Shown here: positions 19,520 to 27,813 of the stretch, piece after piece
How positions within the stretch are numbered: position 1 is the first letter of the stretch
Layout: each line of letters starts with the position of its first letter
NCBI GenBank assembly: GCA_020636535.1
Contig: JACJXT010000011.1
Span: 1,550,001 to 1,614,000 of the forward strand
Direction: 5' to 3'
Source: Chitinophagales bacterium
Lineage (GTDB): Bacteria; Bacteroidota; Bacteroidia; Chitinophagales; JADIYW01
DNA length: 64,000 nt
Notes under the pieces: generated by a model
Database searches by the model: none
Seen by the model: only the letters and a program-made list of their open reading frames with translations
Told to the model about the DNA's origin: nothing
Position numbers and translations under genes: made by a program

Positions 19520-20071
19520 TTAGTTTTCACTCATATTAATATTTATTTTGCTAGCTTTAACCGCTTCTTTTCTAGCTCTTCTCGCAATATCTAATTTTTC
19601 TCTTTCAGTACCAATATATCGTACTCTTGTTCCCATTACATGATCCCATAAAGGAAAAGTTACACACCAATTTTGGTCTTGGTCTGGTGCCATATGATGA
19701 TCATAATGCCATGGTAAATATTTATAACCCCATTCAGGATCTAAGTGCGATTTTTTGTGTACTCTATAATAGTTATACTGTGATAACCATAATGCAGAAA
19801 CAAATCCTGGTGCTACTGGAAAAAATGGAGCAACAGCAACTGCTGCAACAGCTAGTGAAGCAACTTCTTTACTCTGTGGATTCCAAGCTGCAAATATATT
19901 TTGTTTATAATCAGAGTCTTCATAATTTTCTTTTAAAACAGTTCTATGATGTACTGCCCAATGAAATCTCCAAAAACTGGCTTTCTTTTTACCTTGTCCG
20001 TGTAAAACATACTTATGAAAATACCATTCAAAAGCATTTGCTGTAATTAATCCTGAAATAAACCCAAACAT
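19520..20071 (-). CDS. Sterol desaturase/fatty acid hydroxylase family protein
   Basis: A membrane di-iron enzyme of about 183 residues. The histidine clusters are all there: HKYVLHG, RFHWAVHHR, HKKSH and WHYDHHMAPD, which bind the two irons of this superfamily. Likely reactions are hydroxylation of a fatty acyl chain or a carotenoid; the substrate is not shown. The frame runs back to 20140, but the extra N-terminal residues are unlike the family, so MFGFISG at 20071 is preferred (MLKNKN at 20089 is also possible). It is divergent from the next gene. Confidence 0.85.
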   Translation of the reverse strand: MFGFISGLITANAFEWYFHKYVLHGQGKKKASFWRFHWAVHHRTVLKENYEDSDYKQNIFAAWNPQSKEVASLAVAAVAVAPFFPVAPGFVSALWLSQYNYYRVHKKSHLDPEWGYKYLPWHYDHHMAPDQDQNWCVTFPLWDHVMGTRVRYIGTEREKLDIARRARKEAVKASKININMSEN

Positions 20072-20128
20072 ATTTTTATTTTTCAACATTAAATTATTAA
20101 AAAGAAAGCATATCACAAAACATTTTGC

Positions 20129-20162
20129 TTGAAAATTCATTTAGTATAATTAATTACTTTTG
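20129..20162 (+). promoter_or_regulatory. Bacteroidota-type promoter
   Basis: TTG at 20129-20131 and TACTTTTG at 20155-20162 are 23 bp apart, at the upper limit of the consensus spacing. The ATG of the downstream gene follows 9 bp later, giving a very short leader. Confidence 0.5.
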
Positions 20163-20171
20163 CCACCGTAG

Positions 20172-21320
20172 ATGAAAATTAAGTTAAAGGGAAATATAGA
20201 AACCGTTTGTTATAAATCTATAGATGAAATTGATAAAGTAATTTGGAATCAGTTTGTAAGTAATGATGATTTTTATAAAAAATATGAATTTATTCAATTA
20301 ATAGCATCAACACAAACACAAATTCAACATCGGTTTGTACAATTGTATCAAAATAATAGTACTATTGGATTCTTATACTTTCAACAAATTGCTTTAGATG
20401 GAAAAGATATTTTTGAATTTATTAATAACAATACTTCATCAATAAAAAGATTCTTACAGAAAAGATATGAAAAAAACGCTATTAATATTTTAAATTTAGG
20501 CAATGTTTTTTTTACTGGAGATAATGGTATAATATCTGCACAAGAAACAATAATTTATCCACTGCTCAACAAAATTTTTAAATGCGTTTGTAAAACATTC
20601 GACTGTAAAATACACAGCTTTGTAATTGGAGATACGCCAAGTGTTTTAACAGAAAATTCTTGTGGCTTTAGTTTTAAACAGTTTTATACAGAACCAGATA
20701 TGCAGTTAACGCTACAAGCAAATTGGCTTTGTTTTGATGACTATTTACAAGCACTAACTTCTAAGTATAGAGTAAGAACTAAAAAAGTATTGAAAGGTAG
20801 CAGTCAAATTATATCAAAAGATTTTACTTATGAAGCAATTGTTGCCTATCAAAATGAAATTCAAGCATTGTATGATAATGTAATGCAACAAACTAATTTT
20901 AAATTAACGACTCTTAATACAGCAATGTATAGCGAGTTAAGTAAGTTGTACGAAAATAAATTGGTATTCAAAGCTTATTTCCTAGAAGACAAATTAGTTG
21001 GTTTTGCAGTTATTTTTCTATGTCTATCTAATACGATGCATATACATTATATAGGGTTGAATTATGAAGTCAATAACGATTATAAATTATATAATAGAAT
21101 GTTATTAGATTTTGTACACTTAGCAATTGATAAAAGATATAGTAAAATTCATTTTGGTAGAACTGCTACAGAAATAAAATCTACGATAGGAGCAGAGCCA
21201 ATTCCATTAAATGCATTTGTAAAATTAAATTCATGGTTTAATATTGTTTTAAAATATGCCTATCAACCTAATATGGAATCAAACTATACCATTCGTCATC
21301 CATTTAAAAATGAGATGTAA
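20172..21320 (+). CDS. GNAT/FemAB-like acyltransferase
   Basis: A 382-residue soluble protein. The second half resembles the GNAT-fold domain of FemAB/BioF2-like transferases: an LEDKLVGFAVIF strand pair, the IHYIGLNYEVNNDYKLYNRML segment (quoted up to there), and the HFGRTATEIKSTIGA motif near 331-345, common in proteins annotated as peptidoglycan biosynthesis/recognition or GNAT acetyltransferases. The first 170 residues are poorly conserved to my eye. The acceptor is not known. A good promoter lies just upstream. Confidence 0.65.
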   Translation: MKIKLKGNIETVCYKSIDEIDKVIWNQFVSNDDFYKKYEFIQLIASTQTQIQHRFVQLYQNNSTIGFLYFQQIALDGKDIFEFINNNTSSIKRFLQKRYEKNAINILNLGNVFFTGDNGIISAQETIIYPLLNKIFKCVCKTFDCKIHSFVIGDTPSVLTENSCGFSFKQFYTEPDMQLTLQANWLCFDDYLQALTSKYRVRTKKVLKGSSQIISKDFTYEAIVAYQNEIQALYDNVMQQTNFKLTTLNTAMYSELSKLYENKLVFKAYFLEDKLVGFAVIFLCLSNTMHIHYIGLNYEVNNDYKLYNRMLLDFVHLAIDKRYSKIHFGRTATEIKSTIGAEPIPLNAFVKLNSWFNIVLKYAYQPNMESNYTIRHPFKNEM

Positions 21321-21382
21321 GGATAATTAGAGTTTTAAGTGTAGTAACAAAAAATCATACGATAACGAACATGATTTAGGAG

Positions 21383-21428
21383 TAAGACATACTATGATAG
21401 TGTATTTGTTGATAAACATAATGTCTTA
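21383..21428. other. Inverted repeat in the purA upstream region
   Basis: TAAGACAT (21383-21390) and ATGTCTTA (21421-21428) form an 8-bp stem with a 30-base loop, about 50 bp before purA. It could be a regulatory stem in the leader or a decayed repeat. It matches no riboswitch that I recognise. Confidence 0.3.
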
Positions 21429-21479
21429 TTAAACTATTCTTCCTTAGAAATTTACTAATTTTAGTGCTTAAGAAATTTT

Positions 21480-22733
21480 ATGAAAGTAGATGTAATTTTA
21501 GGTTTGCAATGGGGCGATGAAGGTAAAGGAAAAATTGTAGATTATTTAGCAGACCAATACGATATTATTGCAAGGTTTCAAGGTGGACCAAATGCTGGAC
21601 ACACTTTAGTAATTGATGGAAAAAAGTTTGTATTACACACCATTCCATCTGGAATTTTTAGAGCCGACAAACTCAACTATATTGGTAATGGCGTAGTGAT
21701 TGACCCAATTACTATCATCAAAGAAATTCATGGACTAGAACAAAATGGTGTTAATGTTAAAGATAGATTGGTTATTTCTAAAAGAGCTAATTTAATTTTA
21801 CCTACACATAGAGTGCTCGATGCAGCTTCAGAAGCAGCTAAAGGCACAGCTAAAATTGGTTCTACACTAAAAGGAATTGGACCAACTTACATGGATAAAA
21901 CTGGTAGAAATGGTTTGCGAATAGGTGATATTTTATCCGATAATTTTCTAGAAAAATATAATCAGTTAAAAGAAAAACATATCCAATTAATAGATGTGTA
22001 TAGTTTTGACTACGACATTACTGAAGATGAAAAACGATTTTTTGAAGCTGTTGAACTATTGAAAAACTATAAACAAGTGGAGTCGGTTTACTTTATTAAT
22101 AATGCACTTCAACAAGGCAAAAGAATTTTAGCAGAAGGTGCTCAAGGTTCTATGCTAGATATAGATTTTGGTACTTATCCATTTGTAACTTCTTCAAATA
22201 CGATTACTGCTGCAGTGTGTACAGGATTAGGTGTTGCTCCAAGTACTATTGGTTCAGTTATAGGTATTACAAAAGCGTATTGTACTCGAGTTGGTAGTGG
22301 TCCTTTTCCTACAGAGTTAAACGATGCAGTAGGAGAGCAGCTTAGAAAAATTGGTGGTGAATTTGGTGCTACTACTGGCAGACCAAGAAGATGTGGTTGG
22401 ATTGATTTGCCTGCACTTAAATATACTTGCATAATTAATGGCGTTACCGATTTAGTGATTACCAAGGCAGATGTATTGAATAGTTTTAACGAATTTGGAG
22501 TGTGTACCAGTTATGAAATGAATGGAACAACTACCAATGAATTGCCTTTTTCATTAGAAGAACAAGGCATCAAACCAGTAGTACAAAATTTTGCTTCTTG
22601 GGGAAATATCAACAGAGAAGAACCAATTAACGAAGCATTAAAAACTTATGTCGAGTTTATAGAAAACTACTTGAATGTAAAAGTGAAATTTGTATCTAAC
22701 GGACCAGAACGAGAAGCACTAATAGCGTTATAG
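21480..22733 (+). CDS. purA: Adenylosuccinate synthase
   Basis: A 417-residue PurA, which joins aspartate to IMP using GTP in the first step from IMP to AMP. The N-terminal GLQWGDEGKGKIVDYL holds the phosphate-binding GDEGKGK at residues 12-18; the GGPNAGHTLV, GIGPTYMDK, AEGAQGSMLDIDFGTYPF and TGRPRRCGWID motifs are intact. The length is normal. It is alone on the plus strand, facing the minus-strand membrane protein gene. Confidence 0.97.
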   Translation: MKVDVILGLQWGDEGKGKIVDYLADQYDIIARFQGGPNAGHTLVIDGKKFVLHTIPSGIFRADKLNYIGNGVVIDPITIIKEIHGLEQNGVNVKDRLVISKRANLILPTHRVLDAASEAAKGTAKIGSTLKGIGPTYMDKTGRNGLRIGDILSDNFLEKYNQLKEKHIQLIDVYSFDYDITEDEKRFFEAVELLKNYKQVESVYFINNALQQGKRILAEGAQGSMLDIDFGTYPFVTSSNTITAAVCTGLGVAPSTIGSVIGITKAYCTRVGSGPFPTELNDAVGEQLRKIGGEFGATTGRPRRCGWIDLPALKYTCIINGVTDLVITKADVLNSFNEFGVCTSYEMNGTTTNELPFSLEEQGIKPVVQNFASWGNINREEPINEALKTYVEFIENYLNVKVKFVSNGPEREALIAL

Positions 22734-22745
22734 TCCCAAGCAGCT

Positions 22746-23363
22746 TCACTCCATATTCAAATAATTATATTCACTAGGGATATCAACACCTTTAAATTTG
22801 TTGGTTTGTCCGTAAAAAATAAGTAGTGTTAAAATAATTCCAATAACAATAATTAATTTCGATTGATTTATTGGATGTACTCCTAGAATATTTTTTGTCA
22901 TCTTTTTACTATGAATAGAAGCAATGTGTCCAAAAAAAGATAAAATAGCCAATGCATAATATGGAATAAAAAACAAATACAAAGGAAATATATTTAAACC
23001 AGCTGCACCAAAATAAAAATTAGTATCTAAGTGCATGATGTATCTTCCAGAAAGTATTGCACTTAAATGAATCATAAAAAATATAGCTAAATATAAACCA
23101 GTGTAAATTTGTAATTTATCAAAAAATGAAACTGCTGTTTTTCTATTCCGTTTAAAAAGTTTTATTCCTGTATAAATTTGAATAACTATAGTCATCAACA
23201 AGATACTTTCAATAATAAAGTTTCTATAGAACAACCTTAGTTGTTTCATTAAAGTAATACTATCATCAATACCAACAGTACTAAAAGCATGATTAAATAA
23301 ATGTAATACAATAAACAGTGTAATGACAATTCCAGAAAAATAATGTACTTGTCTAATTTTCAT
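22746..23363 (-). CDS. Membrane protein, cytochrome b-like (tentative)
   Basis: A 205-residue protein with about five hydrophobic helices and histidines placed at helix ends: HYFSG near 7, HLFNH near 20-24, HLSAILSGRYIMH near 99-111, and HIASIH near 145-150. This arrangement resembles di-heme cytochrome b anchors of succinate dehydrogenase/fumarate reductase, but no iron-sulfur or flavoprotein subunit is nearby and I cannot name the family. It is 3 bp downstream of engB on the same strand. Confidence 0.55.
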   Translation of the reverse strand: MKIRQVHYFSGIVITLFIVLHLFNHAFSTVGIDDSITLMKQLRLFYRNFIIESILLMTIVIQIYTGIKLFKRNRKTAVSFFDKLQIYTGLYLAIFFMIHLSAILSGRYIMHLDTNFYFGAAGLNIFPLYLFFIPYYALAILSFFGHIASIHSKKMTKNILGVHPINQSKLIIVIGIILTLLIFYGQTNKFKGVDIPSEYNYLNME

Positions 23364-23366
23364 ATA

Positions 23367-23948
23367 TTAAATATATTGCTGTATAAATTCATTAATTACT
23401 TGTTGTCCAATTTTATTTTTAGCAGATGTAGTAAAATGTTGTGGTACTGTTTCCCAATTTTCTGCTAATATTTTTTCAAATGCTTCTATGTTGTACTGAA
23501 TTTTTCCTTTAGTATTTTTGTCAGATTTTGTAAAGATGATAATAAACGGAATGCCTTTTTCGCCTAAGTAATTAGCAAAGTCAATATCTATTTGTTGTGG
23601 TGGAATAGAACTATCAATCAATAAAAAAACACAGTATAATTTAGAACTATTTTCTATATAATCTTTAATCATTTTTTCTAAACTAGCTCTGTGCTTTTTT
23701 GACAATTTAGCATAGCCATAACCAGGTAAATCTACTAAGTGCCAATGTTTATTAATCTCAAAATAATTAATCATTTGTGTTTTTCCTGGCGTAGAAGAAA
23801 CTTTTGCTAGGTCTTTTCGTTGCGTAATTAAATTAATTAAAGAAGACTTTCCTACATTACTTCTACCAATAAAAGCAAATTCTGGCAGTGTTTGAATCGA
23901 CTTCTCTATTGATGGAAAAGAACCTATAAATTGTGCTTCTTGTATCAT
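23367..23948 (-). CDS. engB: Ribosome biogenesis GTP-binding protein EngB (YsxC/YihA)
   Basis: A 193-residue GTPase needed for assembly of the 50S subunit. G1 is GRSNVGKSS at residues 28-36, followed by the STPGKTQ switch (G2), DLPGYGYA (G3), TKSDK (G4) and TTSAK (G5). The length is normal for the family. It is divergent from ubiE, with about 56-65 bp between the start codons. Confidence 0.95.
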   Translation of the reverse strand: MIQEAQFIGSFPSIEKSIQTLPEFAFIGRSNVGKSSLINLITQRKDLAKVSSTPGKTQMINYFEINKHWHLVDLPGYGYAKLSKKHRASLEKMIKDYIENSSKLYCVFLLIDSSIPPQQIDIDFANYLGEKGIPFIIIFTKSDKNTKGKIQYNIEAFEKILAENWETVPQHFTTSAKNKIGQQVINEFIQQYI

Positions 23949-23970
23949 ACCATTAATTTAAACTAATTTA

Positions 23971-24002
23971 TTGCTACAAATTTAACATTAATCGTACTTT
24001 TG
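23971..24002 (+). promoter_or_regulatory. Bacteroidota-type promoter for ubiE/porT
   Basis: TTG (23971-23973) and TACTTTTG (23995-24002) are 21 bp apart, an excellent match to the consensus. The element ends only 2 bp before the ATG at 24005, so transcription would start at or beyond that codon. This favours the in-frame ATG at 24014 as the real start of ubiE. Confidence 0.7.
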
Positions 24003-24013
24003 CAATGAAAATA

Positions 24014-24736
24014 ATGGAAAAAGAAATTAAACCATATAATACTGCTGCTGGAAAAAAAGAAGAAGTTACTAATATGTTCAATAATGTAGCAGGAACTTAC
24101 GATTTTTTGAATCATTTTCTATCATTAGGTATTGATAATTTATGGCGAAAAAAGCTAGTAAAACTAATGAAACAACAGCAACCTAAACAAATTTTAGATG
24201 TTGCTACAGGCACAGCCGATTTAGCTTTGGCAATGCTTAAACTTAATCCAGAAAAAATTACTGGTATCGATATTTCTGAAAATATGTTGGCTGTTGGAAA
24301 AAAGAAATTACAAGAAAAAAATATTAATAATATTGAACTTTTTCAAGCAGATAGCGAAAATTTACCATTCGATATCAATTCATTCGATGCTGTTTCTGTT
24401 AGTTTTGGCGTACGAAACTTTGAAAATCTTATTGTAGGTTTAGGCGAAATGAGAAGAGTACTAAAAGATGGTGGCAAAGCATATATACTAGAATTTTCTA
24501 AACCAAAGAACAGATTTATTAGAGCCATATACTTTTTTTACTTTTGTAGCGTTTTACCTTTTATAGGAAAAATTATTTCAAAAGATAAAAACGCATACTC
24601 ATACTTACCAGAATCAGTTAAAAACTTTCCTGATGGCAAGAAATTTGTAGAGTTACTTCAATATTGTAATTATAAAAACATTCAATGCATACCATTAACA
24701 TTTGGCATAAGCACCATATACATAGCAGAAAAGTAA
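24014..24736 (+). CDS. ubiE: Demethylmenaquinone methyltransferase (UbiE/MenG)
   Basis: About 240 residues of a SAM-dependent methyltransferase that makes menaquinone from its demethyl precursor; Bacteroidota use menaquinone as their quinone. Family marks are NMFNNVAGTYDFLNHFLSLG near the N-terminus, the SAM motif LDVATGTADLAL, SFGVRNFENL, and LEFSKPKN. The frame includes an ATG at 24005, but the promoter leaves that codon at the transcription start, so 24014 is preferred. The 3' end overlaps porT by 52 bp. Confidence 0.93.
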   Translation: MEKEIKPYNTAAGKKEEVTNMFNNVAGTYDFLNHFLSLGIDNLWRKKLVKLMKQQQPKQILDVATGTADLALAMLKLNPEKITGIDISENMLAVGKKKLQEKNINNIELFQADSENLPFDINSFDAVSVSFGVRNFENLIVGLGEMRRVLKDGGKAYILEFSKPKNRFIRAIYFFYFCSVLPFIGKIISKDKNAYSYLPESVKNFPDGKKFVELLQYCNYKNIQCIPLTFGISTIYIAEK

Positions 24737-25416
24737 TTGTTTTTATAGCAATATTATTTCTGTCAGTTGCATCTTTTGCACAAAAGTATGCTTATGAAAA
24801 TGACATGAAGTTTGCTAAAAAACCATATCACTTTGGTATTCATTTAGCTACAAATTATAGTGATTTCAGAATTCGTCATAGCGAAGCTTTTGCTACTAGC
24901 GATAGTGTTGCAGCTGTTGGCTCTGATTATAAAATTGGTTTTGAAATTGGTGCTTTATTTAGTTGGCATATCAATAAGTATGTAGAAGTAAGAACACTAC
25001 CAACCTTTGTTTTTGCTGATAAAAACCTAAACTATCAATTTACAGACGAAACAAGAACAGATTTAAAAATATCTCAGATTTATTACGAAATGCCTTTTGA
25101 AATGAAATTCAAATCAGAAGCCATAAAAAACTTTAAAGTATACTTAGTTGGTGGATTGAAATATGGTTACGACTTGGGTGCTAATTTAAAGAATAGAAAG
25201 TTTATAGATTTACCAAAACAAAAAGCACACGATTTAGCAGCTAATTATGGTTTTGGATTCGAGTTCCATTTTCCATTCTTTATACTTAGTCCAGAATTTA
25301 AAGTATCTAACTCATTGTTAAATATGCACATCAATAACGATGCCTTAATTTATAGCAAAATGATTAACCGACTAGGCAATAGATCTTTCCAATTCTCCAT
25401 TAATTTTGAAGGTTAA
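24685..25416 (+). CDS. porT: PorT family protein, type IX secretion component
   Basis: A 243-residue outer-membrane-type protein. After a basic, histidine-rich start comes a signal-peptide core (VIVFIAILFLSVASFAQ), then a beta-barrel-like region (YHFGIHLATNYSDFRIRHSE and later strands) ending in aromatic strands, as in PorT/SprT of the type IX secretion system. Its position right after ubiE is the usual one in Bacteroidota. There is no other ATG before the mature protein, so the 52-bp overlap with ubiE is probably real and implies translational coupling. It fits the presence of a T9SS client at 32.5 kb. Confidence 0.85.
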   Translation: MHTINIWHKHHIHSRKVIVFIAILFLSVASFAQKYAYENDMKFAKKPYHFGIHLATNYSDFRIRHSEAFATSDSVAAVGSDYKIGFEIGALFSWHINKYVEVRTLPTFVFADKNLNYQFTDETRTDLKISQIYYEMPFEMKFKSEAIKNFKVYLVGGLKYGYDLGANLKNRKFIDLPKQKAHDLAANYGFGFEFHFPFFILSPEFKVSNSLLNMHINNDALIYSKMINRLGNRSFQFSINFEG

Positions 25417-25432
25417 ATATATACTTATTCGT

Positions 25433-25807
25433 CATCCTATGTTTGTATAAATAATTAAATTAGTAGAAATTATTAACAGGAAAAGTAAAGGGTAAAGAGT
25501 AAGATTTTAGTTTGTCATTAGTCAAAAAGACCGTTCGCAATGTTAATCCCTTTACCCATCCTATGTTTGTATAAATAATTAAATTAGTAGAAATTATTAA
25601 CAGGAAAAGTAAAGGGTAAAGAGTAAGATTTTAGTTTGTCATTAGTCAAAAAGACCGTTCGCAATGTTAATCCCTTTACCCATCCTATGTTTGTATAAAT
25701 AATTAAATTAGTAGAAATTATTAACAGGAAAAGTAAAGGGTAAAGAGTAAGATTTTAGTTTGTCATTAGTCAAAAAGACCGTTCGCAATGTTAATCCCTT
25801 TACCCAT
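25433..25807. repeat. Three perfect tandem copies of a 124-bp unit
   Basis: Identical 124-bp units begin at 25433, 25557 and 25681, directly abutting with no spacers. Each unit has a small A+T hairpin (AATAATT/AATTATT) and the near-palindromic pair GGGTAAAG ... CTTTACCC about 55 bases apart. No open frame crosses them. They fill most of the 483-bp gap between porT and the IS110 transposase gene. Exact identity implies recent amplification. Whether they belong to the IS110 left end is not clear. Confidence 0.9.
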
Positions 25808-25823
25808 TACTACAAAAACTTGA

Positions 25824-26886
25824 ACAGAACATTAAGCATAAAGCTTGTATTAAGGATAGATAAGTTAGTGTAGTATTACTTTTCACAAAAAACAATATTA
25901 TGAGTAAAGTTATAGGAATTGACATTAGTAAACAAACATTTGATGTAGCATTATTAGACAGCAAAACTAGTAAATGGCAACATCATGTATTAGAAAACAA
26001 CAAACTTGGATTTAAAAAGTTATGTAAGTTTATTTCAGAACAGAGTCATGTTGTAATGGAAGCAAGTGGCAGTTATTATCTACAATTAGCTTTGTATTTA
26101 GAAATGAATAATATAAAAGTAAGTGTAGTAAATCCTTTGGTTATAAGAAGATACAGTCAAATGAAACTTCAAAGAGCAAAGACAGATAAGAAAGACGCAC
26201 AAACCATAGCAATGTATGGTATAGAACAAAATCCAGAGTTATGGCAATCTCAAGATAAAGAAGTAATGGAGTTAAAACAACTATATTCCACAATAGAGTT
26301 ATTAAGTAAACAAGTAAGTCAGACACAACATCAGTTAGAAGCACATACGAGCAGTGGTATACTAAGTTCATCATTAAAGCAAGAACTAAATCAACATATA
26401 AAAACCCTAAAAAGAAGAAAAGAAAAATTAGAAACAAGATTTAGATTATTATCAGAACAAACATACGGAGACACTCTAGAGCGTTTAGCAACAATACCAG
26501 GTATAGGTAAAAAAACAGCCGTCATGTTAACTGTAATTACCAATAATTTTAAAAAATTTGATAATTATAGACAGTTAATTGCATATGTAGGACTAAGTCC
26601 GAGAAAGTATGAATCAGGAACAAGTGTGCGAGGCAGAGGACATATTTGTAAAATGGGACAATCGCAAATAAGGAAGTTATTGTATATGTGTAGTTGGTCA
26701 GCCAAGAAACTAAATAAAGCATGTATAGCAATGTATGAAAGATTAATTGCCAAAGGCAAAGCAGAAAGAGTAGTAAAAATAGCAATAGCTAATAAGTTAT
26801 TAAAACAAGCCTTTGCAATAGCAAAAAATAAAGAAGTATATAATGAAAATTTTATGCAAAAAGTTTGTTTTTAAGCACAGAACATT
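25824..26886 (+). mobile_element. IS110-family element, boundaries tentative
   Basis: An intact IS110-type transposase is bracketed by a 10-bp direct repeat, ACAGAACATT, at 25824-25833 and 26877-26886, and these may mark the element ends. IS110 elements have no classic terminal inverted repeats and make little or no target duplication, so the ends cannot be fixed from one copy. On this definition only about 66 bp precede the gene, which is short for the noncoding bridge-RNA region known in this family. Confidence 0.5.
25900..26874 (+). CDS. IS110-family DEDD transposase
   Basis: A 324-residue transposase with the two-domain plan of IS110. The N-terminal RuvC-like DEDD domain has Asp8 in GIDISKQTFDVAL, Glu in VVMEASGSYY near 54, and the Asp pair in KTDKKDAQ near 95-99. 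The C-terminal domain starts with the IPGIGKKTA helix-hairpin-helix near 203 and holds the serine in YESGTSVRGRG near 237-241. The length is normal and the frame is intact. These enzymes insert the element at sites chosen by an element-encoded bridge RNA. Confidence 0.93.
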   Translation: MSKVIGIDISKQTFDVALLDSKTSKWQHHVLENNKLGFKKLCKFISEQSHVVMEASGSYYLQLALYLEMNNIKVSVVNPLVIRRYSQMKLQRAKTDKKDAQTIAMYGIEQNPELWQSQDKEVMELKQLYSTIELLSKQVSQTQHQLEAHTSSGILSSSLKQELNQHIKTLKRRKEKLETRFRLLSEQTYGDTLERLATIPGIGKKTAVMLTVITNNFKKFDNYRQLIAYVGLSPRKYESGTSVRGRGHICKMGQSQIRKLLYMCSWSAKKLNKACIAMYERLIAKGKAERVVKIAIANKLLKQAFAIAKNKEVYNENFMQKVCF

Positions 26887-26900
26887 GTGAATTTTTGAGG

Positions 26901-26916
26901 TTCCGTAGCTACGGAA
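26901..26916. repeat. 16-bp perfect palindrome
   Basis: TTCCGTAGCTACGGAA reads the same on both strands, just after the IS110-type transposase gene. There is no T run to make it a terminator. The CGTAG core recalls the hairpins of the MITE-like copies at 35.4 and 39.1 kb. Confidence 0.5.
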
Positions 26917-26987
26917 GAAAAAAATGTGGCAATCTTAAACTACAATAGATTGCTTCGTAATATTTTTCCATACAACGACTACAAATT

Positions 26988-27737
26988 TCAATCCTTCTTC
27001 TGTTTAATCTTATGTAACTGCGGAATACCAATGCCAATAGCACTTCCAATAGCATAACCAACAATAACATCAGTAAAAAAATGTTTGCCAGCACCATATC
27101 TACACAAACCAGTTATTGCAGGAATAATGGCAGCTCCTGTCCACATTAAAGGTTTCCACTTCGAATCAGGATGATAATCGGCATAAACCTTTGCTACAAA
27201 AAAAGTACTCGCTGCACTTATACTGGTATGTCCAGAAAAAAATGAAGCAGTAGCATTACTACTTACTTTCTGCTCAATTGGTAAATCTGGATTATACACA
27301 TAAGGTCGTTTTCGTTTTACAGTTAACTTAGTTAATGAAGTTAAAGTCGTTGTCAAAGCAAATGTCTCAATCCACATAGGTAAAATATATTTCCAATCTT
27401 GTCTTACCTTTTTATCTGCAAATAAAAGAGCAGGACTCACCATTGATGCGTACTGAAAAACATCACTACTAACTTCAGCTTTATGATTGTATCTATAAAC
27501 AGCAGAACGATCAAATTTATTAATGTCTGAAATTTTTAAAGCATTAATTTCATCATAGCTCAATGGTTTTGCTTTTTTTTGTAAGATGAAAGACGGAATA
27601 GCAGTACCAATAGTCAATGTAGCAACAGGAATATCTACACCTAATTTAAATTTATAAACTTCCGATTCATGCTTTTGTGCAAAAGTAAAGTGTTGAAGCG
27701 TAATTAAGCTAAAGAGTAGTAGTATAAATTGTTTCAT
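26988..27737 (-). CDS. PAP2 superfamily phosphatase, secreted/membrane
   Basis: A 249-residue protein with an N-terminal signal peptide (FILLLFSLITLQHFTFA) and the three PAP2 motifs: KRKRPY near 165, FFSGHTS near 190, and RYGAGKHFFTDVIVG near 222-236, with the catalytic histidines in the last two. Such enzymes dephosphorylate lipid phosphates or related substrates at the periplasmic face. The C-terminus is short and hydrophobic. It is divergent from the VWA protein gene. Confidence 0.88.
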   Translation of the reverse strand: MKQFILLLFSLITLQHFTFAQKHESEVYKFKLGVDIPVATLTIGTAIPSFILQKKAKPLSYDEINALKISDINKFDRSAVYRYNHKAEVSSDVFQYASMVSPALLFADKKVRQDWKYILPMWIETFALTTTLTSLTKLTVKRKRPYVYNPDLPIEQKVSSNATASFFSGHTSISAASTFFVAKVYADYHPDSKWKPLMWTGAAIIPAITGLCRYGAGKHFFTDVIVGYAIGSAIGIGIPQLHKIKQKKD

Positions 27738-27813
27738 ATTTCAAATGTAGCATAAATTTTGTAGTATTCTTTTTGATTTGAAATTTTTATTCTATAAATT
27801 AGATGATAGAAAT

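Noticed and set aside
21383..21428. Purine riboswitch in front of purA
   Set aside because: Only a simple stem is visible; the conserved loops of the purine riboswitch are absent.
25433..25807. Possible CRISPR array
   Set aside because: The 124-bp units are identical and abut with no spacers, and no cas genes are present; they are plain tandem repeats.
26141..26785. Leucine-rich open frames on the minus strand inside the IS110-type gene
   Set aside because: They are antisense shadows of the transposase gene in an A+T-rich sequence, with no family resemblance.
26901..26916. Terminator after the IS110-type transposase
   Set aside because: The palindrome has no T run on either strand in the right place.
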